Of a DNA stretch of 64,000 nt, positions 1-7,460 are shown piece after piece. Under the pieces are notes generated by a model. That model did no database searches, was not told the origin of the DNA, and worked only from the letters and a program-made list of their open reading frames with translations. The DNA comes from Lacrimispora celerecrescens (lineage in GTDB: Bacteria; Bacillota; Clostridia; Lachnospirales; Lachnospiraceae), in contig NZ_JPME01000012.1 in assembly GCF_000732605.1 (NCBI RefSeq), forward strand, positions 62,001 through 126,000, in the 5' to 3' direction. How positions within the stretch are numbered: position 1 is the first letter of the stretch; each line of letters begins with the position of its first letter. Made by a program: the position numbers and the translations under genes.

Positions 1-1
1 G

Positions 2-343
2 GTTTGCGATAAAGTGATGGTTACGGTGTTCAATAAGATCGATGCGGCAGAAAGCGACGTGATCCTAAGGGATGTTTCTTCCGACCATCAGGTGAGGATC
101 TCTGCAAAAACCGGAGAAGGCCTTGATGAACTTTCAAATCTTTTAGAAACCATTCTTAGAAACCAGAAGGTATATTTAGAAAAGGTTTATTCCTATAAGG
201 AAGCAGGGAAAATCCAGCTGATCCGCAAATACGGACAGCTGCTAAAGGAAGAGTATCAGGAAGACGGAATTTTGGTGAACGCCTATGTTCCATCGGAGCT
301 GTTTGCCTCTCTGGCAGACAATGCCGATGCTTTTAATGAATAA
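2..343 (+). CDS. hflX: GTPase HflX, C-terminal part (cut by window edge)
   Basis: The reading frame is open from the left edge to a TAA at 341-343, so only about the last 113 residues are present. The fragment carries the G4 motif NKID and the G5-like stretch ISAKTGEGLDEL of a small-GTPase fold, followed by a C-terminal tail (YSYKEAGKIQLIRKYG, then a beta-strand with VNAYVPSEL). This is typical of HflX, a ribosome-associated GTPase that rescues or splits stalled 70S and 50S ribosomes. The P-loop and the glycine-rich N-terminal domain lie outside the window. A strong hairpin follows immediately. Another TRAFAC-class GTPase is possible but the tail argues for HflX. Confidence 0.8.
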   Translation, partial: VCDKVMVTVFNKIDAAESDVILRDVSSDHQVRISAKTGEGLDELSNLLETILRNQKVYLEKVYSYKEAGKIQLIRKYGQLLKEEYQEDGILVNAYVPSELFASLADNADAFNE

Positions 344-400
344 AAAACACAATATGTGGATTGGTGTTAAAAAACTAATCCACATATTGTGTTTTTTCTT
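342..400 (+). terminator. Long inverted repeat after hflX
   Basis: Two perfect 21-nt arms (342-362 and 377-397) separated by 14 nt form an A/T-rich hairpin ending in a T run, overlapping the hflX stop codon. It can act as a terminator in either direction. The same arms contain paired NrdR-like boxes, so termination may not be its only role. Confidence 0.7.
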
Positions 401-415
401 TTCTTCTGGTATAAT
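347..415 (+). promoter_or_regulatory. nrdD promoter with paired NrdR-like boxes
   Basis: A promoter reads TTGTGT (387-392), 17-nt spacer, TATAAT (410-415). Two 16-nt sequences resembling the NrdR consensus (ACACwATATaTwGTGT) lie at 347-362 (starting ACACAATATGTGG) and 377-392 (ending CCACATATTGTGT), 30 bp apart centre to centre; the second covers the -35. NrdR sites are known as tandem 16-bp boxes about three helical turns apart at promoters of ribonucleotide reductase genes. The sequence match and the downstream gene agree; NrdR binding is inferred. The transcript would have a leader of about 140 nt in which I see no known riboswitch. Confidence 0.55.
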
Positions 416-563
416 ATTACTTATCGGAAGTCGCTTTGGGATTACTGATAAAAGGCGGTTTTTTTATTGCCGTCCATTCGATTATGAAACCTTGTTTTCA
501 TAATGTACTAAATGATAAAAATAGGAACATAAGGGGTTTTGCAGAGGAAAGGAGTTTAGTTTT

Positions 564-2930
564 ATGATCCAGGTGGTAAAGAGAGATGGGGAAAGTGCTG
601 AATTCAGTCTGAATAAAATCACGGAAGCGATTAAAAAAGCATTTAAAGCCACTCAGAAAGAGTATAACAATGAAATACTGGAACTGCTGTCTCTTCGGGT
701 GACCGCTGATTTTCAGGGAAAGATGTCAGGCGGCCAGATTGCAGTGGAACAGATTCAAGACAGTGTGGAACATGTTCTTGAGCAGGCGGGATATACCGAT
801 GTGGCGAAGGCTTATATTTTATACAGGAAACAGAGAGAAAAGATAAGGAATATGAAGGATACCATTCTGGATTACAAGGCTGTGGTAAACAGCTACGTAA
901 AGGTAGAGGATTGGCGTGTCAAGGAAAATTCCACTGTTACCTATTCCGTTGGAGGGCTGATATTAAGCAACTCCGGTGCGGTTACGGCGAATTACTGGCT
1001 GTCTGAAATTTATGACCAGGAGATCGCTAATGCGCACAGGAATGCGGATGTCCATATTCATGATTTATCCATGCTCACCGGGTACTGCGCCGGCTGGTCG
1101 TTAAAGCAGCTTCTTCTTGAAGGACTTGGCGGAATACCGGGAAAGATTACTTCCTCCCCTGCAAAGCATTTATCCGTACTTTGCAACCAAATGGTCAATT
1201 TCCTGGGAATCATGCAGAATGAATGGGCAGGAGCCCAGGCATTTTCTTCCTTTGATACATATCTGGCACCTTTTGTAAAGGCGGATCATTTATGCTACCG
1301 GGAAGTGAAGAAATGCATTGAATCCTTTATCTATGGCGTGAATACGCCAAGCCGCTGGGGTACTCAGGCTCCCTTCTCCAATATTACTCTGGACTGGACC
1401 GTTCCTGCTGATATGGCAGAGCTTAACGCGATCATTGGCGGAGAAGAAGCGGACTTTAAGTATAAAGACTGTAAGGCTGAGATGGATATGATCAATAAGG
1501 CCTTTATTGAAACCATGATAGAGGGAGATGCCAATGGGCGAGGCTTCCAGTATCCCATCCCTACTTACTCCATTACCAGGGATTTTGACTGGTCCAATAC
1601 CGAGAATAACCGTCTGCTGTTTGAGATGACCTCCAAATACGGAACCCCTTACTTTTCAAATTATATTAACAGCGATATGGAACCTAGCGATGTCAGGAGT
1701 ATGTGCTGCCGTCTGCGCCTGGATTTAAGAGAGCTTAGAAGAAAAACCGGCGGATTCTTTGGTTCCGGCGAAAGCACCGGTTCTGTGGGCGTTGTAACCA
1801 TCAACATGCCAAGAATTGCTTATCTTTCCCAGAATGAAGCTGATTTTTACAAACGCCTGGATCATATGATGGATCTTTCTGCCCGGTCATTAAAAACCAA
1901 GCGGGAAGTCATAACAAAACTTTTGAATCAGGGACTCTATCCTTATACGAAACGTTATCTGGGCAGTTTTGAAAATCATTTCTCCACCATTGGCCTGATC
2001 GGTATGAACGAAGTTGGCTTAAACGCCAAGTGGCTGGGTCAGGATATGACAAATGAAAAAACCAGACAGTTTACAAAGGATGTGTTAAATCACATGCGGG
2101 AAAGGCTGTCGGATTACCAGGAAACCTACGGAGACTTATACAATCTGGAGGCAACTCCGGCAGAGTCCACCACATATCGTCTGGCAAAACATGATAAGAA
2201 GCATTATCCAGATATCATAACAGCTGGAAACCCGGGAGATACCCCTTATTATACCAATAGCTCCCACCTTCCTGTGGATTATACGGCAGATATTTTTGAC
2301 GCCCTTGATATTCAGGATGAACTGCAGACTCTCTATACCTCAGGAACCGTATTCCATGCATTTCTGGGAGAGAAGCTTCCTGACTGGGAAGCTGCGGCAA
2401 AGCTGGTGCACACCATTGCAGAGAATTACAAGCTGCCTTATTATACATTGTCACCAACCTATTCCATTTGTGCGGAGCACGGATATCTCTCCGGCGAACA
2501 CAATGTATGCCCGATTTGCGGAAAGAAGGCTGAGATATACAGCCGGATCACCGGATACTACCGGCCGGTGCAGAACTGGAATGAAGGAAAAACCCAGGAA
2601 TACAAGAACCGGACAACATACGATCCTGTCCGCTCCGTACTGAAAAAAGGAGCTGCTATGGAAAATCGGGATAAGGCACCGGTGAATAAGGCGGAGATCC
2701 CGGCAGGGACCTATCTCTTTACGACTAAGACCTGCCCGAATTGCCGGATGGCAAAGCAGTTTTTACAAAACATGGATTATGAAGTAGTAGATGCAGAGGA
2801 GAATGTAGAGCTTGCCACAAGGTTTGGGATTATGCAGGCCCCTACTCTTGTGGTTATAAAGAACGATCAGATCCAGAAGATCACAAATGCCTCTGAAATC
2901 AGGAAATTTGCGGAAAGCACGATCTGCTGA
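564..2930 (+). CDS. nrdD: Anaerobic (class III) ribonucleoside-triphosphate reductase with C-terminal redoxin domain
   Basis: Reduces ribonucleoside triphosphates to dNTPs using a glycyl radical, without oxygen. The 788-residue protein starts with an ATP-cone (KRDGESAEF near residue 6), continues with the catalytic ten-stranded barrel and ends the reductase part with a zinc-type CPIC at 649-652 and the glycyl-radical loop RITGYYRP, where Gly664 is the likely radical site. After a linker (about 690-710) there is a glutaredoxin/thioredoxin-like domain with CPNC at 724-727 and a cis-Pro stretch QAPTLVV. Typical NrdD proteins end soon after the glycyl-radical loop, so this is a fusion, presumably supplying electrons in cis. 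AGGAAAGGAG at 545-554 fixes the ATG. No nrdG activase gene is adjacent or elsewhere in the window. Confidence 0.95.
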   Translation: MIQVVKRDGESAEFSLNKITEAIKKAFKATQKEYNNEILELLSLRVTADFQGKMSGGQIAVEQIQDSVEHVLEQAGYTDVAKAYILYRKQREKIRNMKDTILDYKAVVNSYVKVEDWRVKENSTVTYSVGGLILSNSGAVTANYWLSEIYDQEIANAHRNADVHIHDLSMLTGYCAGWSLKQLLLEGLGGIPGKITSSPAKHLSVLCNQMVNFLGIMQNEWAGAQAFSSFDTYLAPFVKADHLCYREVKKCIESFIYGVNTPSRWGTQAPFSNITLDWTVPADMAELNAIIGGEEADFKYKDCKAEMDMINKAFIETMIEGDANGRGFQYPIPTYSITRDFDWSNTENNRLLFEMTSKYGTPYFSNYINSDMEPSDVRSMCCRLRLDLRELRRKTGGFFGSGESTGSVGVVTINMPRIAYLSQNEADFYKRLDHMMDLSARSLKTKREVITKLLNQGLYPYTKRYLGSFENHFSTIGLIGMNEVGLNAKWLGQDMTNEKTRQFTKDVLNHMRERLSDYQETYGDLYNLEATPAESTTYRLAKHDKKHYPDIITAGNPGDTPYYTNSSHLPVDYTADIFDALDIQDELQTLYTSGTVFHAFLGEKLPDWEAAAKLVHTIAENYKLPYYTLSPTYSICAEHGYLSGEHNVCPICGKKAEIYSRITGYYRPVQNWNEGKTQEYKNRTTYDPVRSVLKKGAAMENRDKAPVNKAEIPAGTYLFTTKTCPNCRMAKQFLQNMDYEVVDAEENVELATRFGIMQAPTLVVIKNDQIQKITNASEIRKFAESTIC

Positions 2931-2975
2931 AAGAGATCCCTTCTTCCGCCACCATCATTAAGATAAGGTAGTCAG

Positions 2976-3016
2976 TCAAAAGATTCTATGCTATAATGGC
3001 ATGGAATCTTTTGTCA
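2976..3016 (+). terminator. Hairpin after nrdD
   Basis: Arms 2976-2991 and 2999-3014 pair over about 15 bp with one G-U, followed by a short T-rich stretch. The loop holds a TATAAT (2992-2997), so this region may also serve as the -10 of the next gene, with a poor -35 (TAGTCA, 2969-2974). Confidence 0.55.
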
Positions 3017-3109
3017 TTTCAAGCAGAAGAGGGGCTGAGGGTATATAAGAATAACGGCCCCGTTTGGAAAGATGGCAGAAAAATTATGACTGAAGAGGAG
3101 CTTAGAAAG

Positions 3110-4477
3110 ATGGGTAGAGAAAAATTTTCATCACGTCTGGGATTTATCCTGATCTCAGCGGGATGTGCCATTGGCCTTGGAAACGTCTGGCGTTTTCCTT
3201 ATATTGTGGGGCAGTACGGAGGAGCGGCTTTCGTATTGATTTATGCGGTGTTCCTACTTATTTTGGGGCTGCCTATTGTGGTAATGGAATTTGCCGTTGG
3301 ACGTGCCAGCCAGAAGAGCATTGCGTTATCCTATGATGTTCTGGAGCCAAAGGGAAGCAAATGGCATTATGCCAAGTACTTGGGAATGGCGGGAAATTAC
3401 ATTCTGATGATGTTTTATACCACAGTTTCCGGTTGGATGGTTTTATATTTTTTTAAGATGGCAAAAGGAGATTTTGCAGGTCTTGATGCGGAAGGAGTAG
3501 CCGGGGAGTTTGGAAACATGCTGGCTAATCCTGTTATTATGGGAATATTTATGATCATCATAGTGATAGGCTGCTTTTCTGTTTGTGCCAGAGGGCTTCA
3601 AGGCGGTGTTGAGAAGATCACAAAATGGATGATGTTATGCCTTTTGGGTCTAATGGCCATACTGGCTGTTCATTCGGTGTTTATGGAAAACAGCAGGGCA
3701 GGGCTGGAATTTTATTTAAAGCCTGATTTTAGCAAGATCAGGGAAGCGGGGATCGGCGAAGTCATATTTGCCGCCATGGGACAGGCCTTCTTTACCTTAA
3801 GCATTGGAATCGGGGCGCTTGCCATTTTTGGAAGCTACATCGGCAAGGAGCACAGGCTGGCCGGAGAAGCCATCAGTGTGGCGGTTTTGGATACCTTTGT
3901 AGCTTTTATGGCGGGACTTATTATTTTCCCTGCATGCTTTGCTTTCCAGATCGAGCCAGGCCAGGGGCCAAAGCTGATTTTTGTGACCCTGCCTAACGTA
4001 TTCAACAACATGGCAGGCGGAAGGCTGTTAGGAACCCTATTTTTCCTATTTATGTCATTTGCAGCTATTTCCACGGTAATTGCAGTTTTCCAGAATATCG
4101 TTTCTTTTGCAACAGATTTAACCGGATGCTCTATAAAAAAAGCGGTATGGGTCAATGCGGCTGCCATTATCCTTTTGTCCCTGCCCTGCGTGCTGGGATT
4201 TAATGTGTGGAGCGGTTTTATGCCCTTTGGCGAAGGAAGCAATGTGCTGGACTTAGAAGATTTTATTATCAGTAATAACCTGCTTCCCTTGGGAAGCCTG
4301 ATCTATCTGGCCTTCTGTACCTCAAAATATGGCTGGGGATATGAAAAATTCATGAAGGAAGCCAATGAAGGAAAGGGAATCAGGTTCCCCAAATGGGCAA
4401 GAGCTTATGTGACATTTGTTCTTCCTGTGATTGTTCTGGTGATCTTTATCCAGGGCTATGTGGCTAAATTCTTCTAA
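3110..4477 (+). CDS. Sodium-dependent symporter of the NSS (SNF) family
   Basis: A membrane transporter of about 455 residues that would import an amino acid or similar organic solute with sodium. The first membrane segment carries the NSS signature GLGNVWRFPY with the unwound-helix glycines, and further hydrophobic segments fit the 11-12 helix LeuT fold typical of bacterial members of this length. The start was set at ATG 3110 because AGAGGAG lies 9 nt upstream and family members start just before this point; upstream in-frame ATGs at 2996 and 3086 have no Shine-Dalgarno, and the first lies inside the preceding hairpin. Substrate cannot be read from sequence. It stands alone, closed by a strong terminator. 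Confidence 0.88.
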   Translation: MGREKFSSRLGFILISAGCAIGLGNVWRFPYIVGQYGGAAFVLIYAVFLLILGLPIVVMEFAVGRASQKSIALSYDVLEPKGSKWHYAKYLGMAGNYILMMFYTTVSGWMVLYFFKMAKGDFAGLDAEGVAGEFGNMLANPVIMGIFMIIIVIGCFSVCARGLQGGVEKITKWMMLCLLGLMAILAVHSVFMENSRAGLEFYLKPDFSKIREAGIGEVIFAAMGQAFFTLSIGIGALAIFGSYIGKEHRLAGEAISVAVLDTFVAFMAGLIIFPACFAFQIEPGQGPKLIFVTLPNVFNNMAGGRLLGTLFFLFMSFAAISTVIAVFQNIVSFATDLTGCSIKKAVWVNAAAIILLSLPCVLGFNVWSGFMPFGEGSNVLDLEDFIISNNLLPLGSLIYLAFCTSKYGWGYEKFMKEANEGKGIRFPKWARAYVTFVLPVIVLVIFIQGYVAKFF

Positions 4478-4497
4478 AAGGCAAATGCCATCCGTAT

Positions 4498-4550
4498 AAC
4501 AGCACAGAGGCCCGCAGGCCCAAACCTGCGGGCCTCTGTGCTGTTATCTT
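4498..4550 (+). terminator. Strong GC-rich hairpin after the NSS transporter
   Basis: Perfect 21-bp stem (4498-4518 with 4525-4545) around a 6-nt loop. The T tract is short, but the stem is the most stable one in this part of the window. Confidence 0.75.
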
Positions 4551-4711
4551 GCCTTATGAGATCATAACTAATTATTTTTAATGGCAGGCCAGAAAAAAAT
4601 AGACTTGTAAAAATAAATATGGTATATTATGTCATATCATGCAATATTTTCATGGCAGATTTCATATGCCATGTATCAACGCATCCAATTACATAATAGA
4701 GGACAATACAG

Positions 4712-5533
4712 ATGGATAAGCAGGATTTAAATTATAAAGAGTATGTTGAAATAGCTGAAGGAGTTTACTGGGTTGGATTTTTTGATGAAAGTGCAGGTCT
4801 TCACTGCAATCCCTACTTAATCGTAGACGGTGATGAGGCGGTGCTCATCGACAGCGGCAGCCGGGATGATTTCAGTACCGTTATGTTGAAAGTTATGCGT
4901 ACTGGGATCAGTCCGGGTAAGATCAGCCGGCTGATTTACCAGCACTATGATCCGGATTTATGCGGGAACATTCCCCATATAGAAACGCTCATTAACAGCG
5001 AAGATTTAAAAATCATATCTCATCGTGAAAATAATATTTTCATCAATTATTATTCCATGAACACGCCGAAGCAGTGCATAGAAGAATTGGGGTTTCATTT
5101 TGAATTTGCAAGCGGCAGGCGTCTGGAATTTATAAGGACACCGTATTCCCACTCGCCAGGCAGCTTCATTACTTATGATGTGAAAACAAAAACATTATTC
5201 AGCAGCGATATTTTCGGAAGCTATGATCACAACTGGGACTTATATACACGGATTGGTGCGGAATGCAGAGACTGTACCCCTCAGAAAATCTGTCCTATCA
5301 CCCAAAGAGTATGCCAGATAAAGGGCATCATAAATTTTCATCAGCGAAATATGCCATCGAAAAAAGCACTGCAGTATGCTCTTTTGAGAATCGAGGAACT
5401 GGATATATCCCTGATCGCACCTCAGCATGGCAGCCTCCTCGATACTCCTGCGGCACAGGAAGCTGCAATCAGACAGCTGAAAGAATTGACCAATGTGGGG
5501 ATCGATTTTTTTCTGAAAGAGGAAGCACATTGA
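4712..5533 (+). CDS. ODP-type MBL-fold diiron protein (FprA-like, no flavodoxin domain)
   Basis: A 273-residue metallo-beta-lactamase-fold protein of the oxygen-binding diiron protein group, related to the diiron half of flavodiiron proteins. Candidate iron ligands are His78, Asp80 and Asp82 in QHYDPD, His147 in YSHSPGSF, Asp166 in LFSSDIFG and His239 in PQHGSLLD. The position after Asp82, a His in classical members, is Leu83, so the site is atypical. There is no flavodoxin domain, which favours sensing over O2/NO reduction. A Cys-rich stretch (CRDC, then ICPITQRVC) precedes the conserved NFHQRNMPS. Its stop codon overlaps the TTG start of the HD-GYP gene, so the two are translationally coupled and probably work together: an oxygen or NO signal feeding c-di-GMP turnover (inference). 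Confidence 0.8.
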   Translation: MDKQDLNYKEYVEIAEGVYWVGFFDESAGLHCNPYLIVDGDEAVLIDSGSRDDFSTVMLKVMRTGISPGKISRLIYQHYDPDLCGNIPHIETLINSEDLKIISHRENNIFINYYSMNTPKQCIEELGFHFEFASGRRLEFIRTPYSHSPGSFITYDVKTKTLFSSDIFGSYDHNWDLYTRIGAECRDCTPQKICPITQRVCQIKGIINFHQRNMPSKKALQYALLRIEELDISLIAPQHGSLLDTPAAQEAAIRQLKELTNVGIDFFLKEEAH

Positions 5534-6798
5534 GGCGGGCTGATGAGATCCAGCTGGGACAAAAAATTGTAATGGAACGAACGCGTTCGGATGAATATGT
5601 AAAAGCCATGCTTGATCATTTTGTAAAACAGGCGGATAACCAGATTTATACCGAGCTGGTCTCGGAGATTATAGAACGGTTTGTAGACATTTCAAAACAG
5701 CTGGAAACAAAGAGCAGAGAATTAGAGAAAAGTGACGCCTCCCGCCGGGAAGCCCAGGAGATAGCATTAATAGGAAACTGGGAGCTGAATCTTTGTACAA
5801 AGCAGCTTTGGTGGTCGGACACCATGTATAGAATATTGGAAATAGACCAGTCTGTAGAGCCGGATATTATGATTTATTTCCAAAAGGTTTATCCCGATGA
5901 TAAAAAGCTGGTGAACCAAATTTATTATGATATGCAAAACGGAATGGTGCCCAATGAGTACCGGTACCGGCTGCTGGTGGAGGGAAAACGGATCAAGTGG
6001 GTTCAGCTCCGGTTTGTGGGATCAAAGGATTCTAGTGGAGTGCTTACCAAAGTCCATGGTACAATCCAGGATATCACCAGTACGAAAGCAATTGAGGAAA
6101 AGCTGGAGGAATATAATCATCATTTGGAAGATCTGGTCCGGAAAAAGGTGGCGGAAGTATCTGCTTCTCAGATGGCCACGATCTATGCACTGGTGAAGCT
6201 TTCGGAGTCCAGAGATGATGAGACAGGGGAGCATATTGTCAGAACGTCGCAATATTGCCGCCTCCTTTCGGAAAAACTTTGGGAAATGGGGGCTCATCAG
6301 GGAGAAATAGACTGGTCCTTTATTGACAGCATCACCCAGGCCAGCCCTTTGCATGATATTGGAAAGGTTGGGATTCCGGATGCGGTCCTGTTAAAACCCG
6401 GAAAACTGACGCCTGAGGAATTTGAAATCATGAAAACTCATGCTACCATTGGGTATGAGACCCTGGCCAGCGTTGAAAAGAAGGATACAGGAAGCGCATT
6501 TATCAAAGTTGGGATGGAAATTACGCTTTGTCATCATGAAAAGTGGGATGGGAGCGGATACCCAAAAGGAATAAAAGGAGAGGAAATTCCAATATCAGCA
6601 CGCATCATGGCTTTGGCGGATGTGTATGATGCACTGCGCTCAAAACGCGTGTATAAAGAGAGTTATTCCCATGAGAAGAGTTTAGAGATCATTACCCAGG
6701 GGAGAGGCAGCCATTTTGATCCTTTCCTGGTAGATCTGTTTCTTGAAAATGATTTCGCTTTCCGTGATATATTCGATGGGACTGTGCTGCAAATTTAA
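5530..6798 (+). CDS. PAS/HD-GYP domain protein, probable cyclic-di-GMP phosphodiesterase
   Basis: The start is taken as TTG 5530 because AAAGAGGA (5516-5523) lies 6-7 nt upstream and TTGA overlaps the stop of the ODP gene; ATG 5572 is an alternative with no clear ribosome site. From the TTG the protein is 422 residues, soluble, with an N-terminal helical/coiled-coil region, a PAS domain with PAC tail (about 80-190), a second coiled coil and a complete HD-GYP domain: HDIGK at 275-279, HHEKWDGSGYP at 335-345, and ADVYDAL. All catalytic motifs are present, so hydrolysis of c-di-GMP to pGpG or GMP is expected. No receiver domain is present; the input is likely the PAS domain or its coupled ODP partner. 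Confidence 0.88.
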   Translation: MRRADEIQLGQKIVMERTRSDEYVKAMLDHFVKQADNQIYTELVSEIIERFVDISKQLETKSRELEKSDASRREAQEIALIGNWELNLCTKQLWWSDTMYRILEIDQSVEPDIMIYFQKVYPDDKKLVNQIYYDMQNGMVPNEYRYRLLVEGKRIKWVQLRFVGSKDSSGVLTKVHGTIQDITSTKAIEEKLEEYNHHLEDLVRKKVAEVSASQMATIYALVKLSESRDDETGEHIVRTSQYCRLLSEKLWEMGAHQGEIDWSFIDSITQASPLHDIGKVGIPDAVLLKPGKLTPEEFEIMKTHATIGYETLASVEKKDTGSAFIKVGMEITLCHHEKWDGSGYPKGIKGEEIPISARIMALADVYDALRSKRVYKESYSHEKSLEIITQGRGSHFDPFLVDLFLENDFAFRDIFDGTVLQI

Positions 6799-6842
6799 AA
6801 AGTTCGTGTTCTCCTTTGCCTTGGGAGAACACGAACTTTTAT
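6798..6842. terminator. Bidirectional terminator between HD-GYP gene and rrf2
   Basis: A 17-bp perfect stem (6798-6814 with 6824-6840) has an A run on the left and a T run on the right. It lies between two convergent genes and should stop transcription from both. Confidence 0.85.
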
Positions 6843-6852
6843 ATGCCATTGT

Positions 6853-7293
6853 TTAGATTTCGTAATAGTTGGCCTGGCCATCCAGCCTTTTTTGCTCTTC
6901 TACCAGATCTGCCAGGGTAATGCCGTCTACCACATCGGAGATCGCATGATCAAGCTTCTTCCATACAAGGAGTGTGGCACAATTATTGGAACGGCTGCAT
7001 GGGTTTACTTCTTCTTCCAAACATGTTACGGGAACCAGACTTCCCTCTGCAAGACGCAGGATCATTCCAACGGTATACTCCGAAGGATCCTTTGTCAAAT
7101 AATAACCGCCCTGAGCGCCTCTTCTGCTTTTTACGTATCCAGCCCTGCTTAAAATGGTAACAATCTGTTCCAGATATTTATCCGAAATTTCCTGGCGTTC
7201 TGCCACCTGATTGATTTTTGTGCACTCGCCCGGATGAAGTGCAAATTCAAGCATCATACGTAGGGCATAACGTCCTTTGGTAGAAAATTTCAT
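6853..7293 (-). CDS. Rrf2/IscR-family transcriptional regulator with Fe-S cysteines
   Basis: A 146-residue winged-helix regulator beginning with the family signature MKFSTKGRYALRMM. Three cysteines, Cys91, Cys99 and Cys105, match the Fe-S ligand cysteines of IscR (there 92, 98 and 104), so an iron-sulfur cluster sensing iron, oxygen or NO is likely. It may control Fe-S biogenesis or cysteine genes; no isc or suf genes are in the window. On its strand AAGGAG precedes the ATG. It is divergent from the MATE gene and convergent with the HD-GYP gene. CymR-type members usually lack the three-cysteine cluster, so an IscR-like role fits better. Confidence 0.88.
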   Translation of the reverse strand: MKFSTKGRYALRMMLEFALHPGECTKINQVAERQEISDKYLEQIVTILSRAGYVKSRRGAQGGYYLTKDPSEYTVGMILRLAEGSLVPVTCLEEEVNPCSRSNNCATLLVWKKLDHAISDVVDGITLADLVEEQKRLDGQANYYEI

Positions 7294-7321
7294 GGTTAAA
7301 AATCTCCTTCCTAATTATTCT

Positions 7322-7339
7322 TATCTGTTTAGTAGGATA
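7322..7339. promoter_or_regulatory. Dyad in the rrf2 upstream region, possible autoregulatory site
   Basis: An imperfect palindrome with TATC at the left and GGATA at the right surrounds TGTTTAGTA, 30-45 bp before the rrf2 start codon. IscR-type sites are extended imperfect dyads containing a CTA/ACT centre. The resemblance is partial, so the role is tentative. Confidence 0.3.
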
Positions 7340-7391
7340 TAAAATGATTGTACACGAAACCACCTGAAAAGTAAACCTCAAATTATCCGGC

Positions 7392-7420
7392 TTCCCAATT
7401 TATAAAAATGGATGTATACT
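7392..7420 (+). promoter_or_regulatory. Probable promoter of the MATE gene
   Basis: TTCCCA (7392-7397), 17-nt spacer, TATACT (7415-7420), followed by a short leader to the GTG start at 7461. The -10 is good and the -35 matches four of six positions. Confidence 0.45.
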
Positions 7421-7460
7421 AATACTCATTGGGGAATTGGGAAAAGAAGGGAGGATATTT

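Noticed and set aside
285-503. 72-codon open frame overlapping the hflX end
   Set aside because: It runs through the inverted repeat and the nrdD promoter and has no ribosome site.
2996-3109. Upstream extension of the NSS transporter from ATG 2996
   Set aside because: It starts inside the nrdD terminator hairpin, has no ribosome site, and extends the N-terminus beyond the family.
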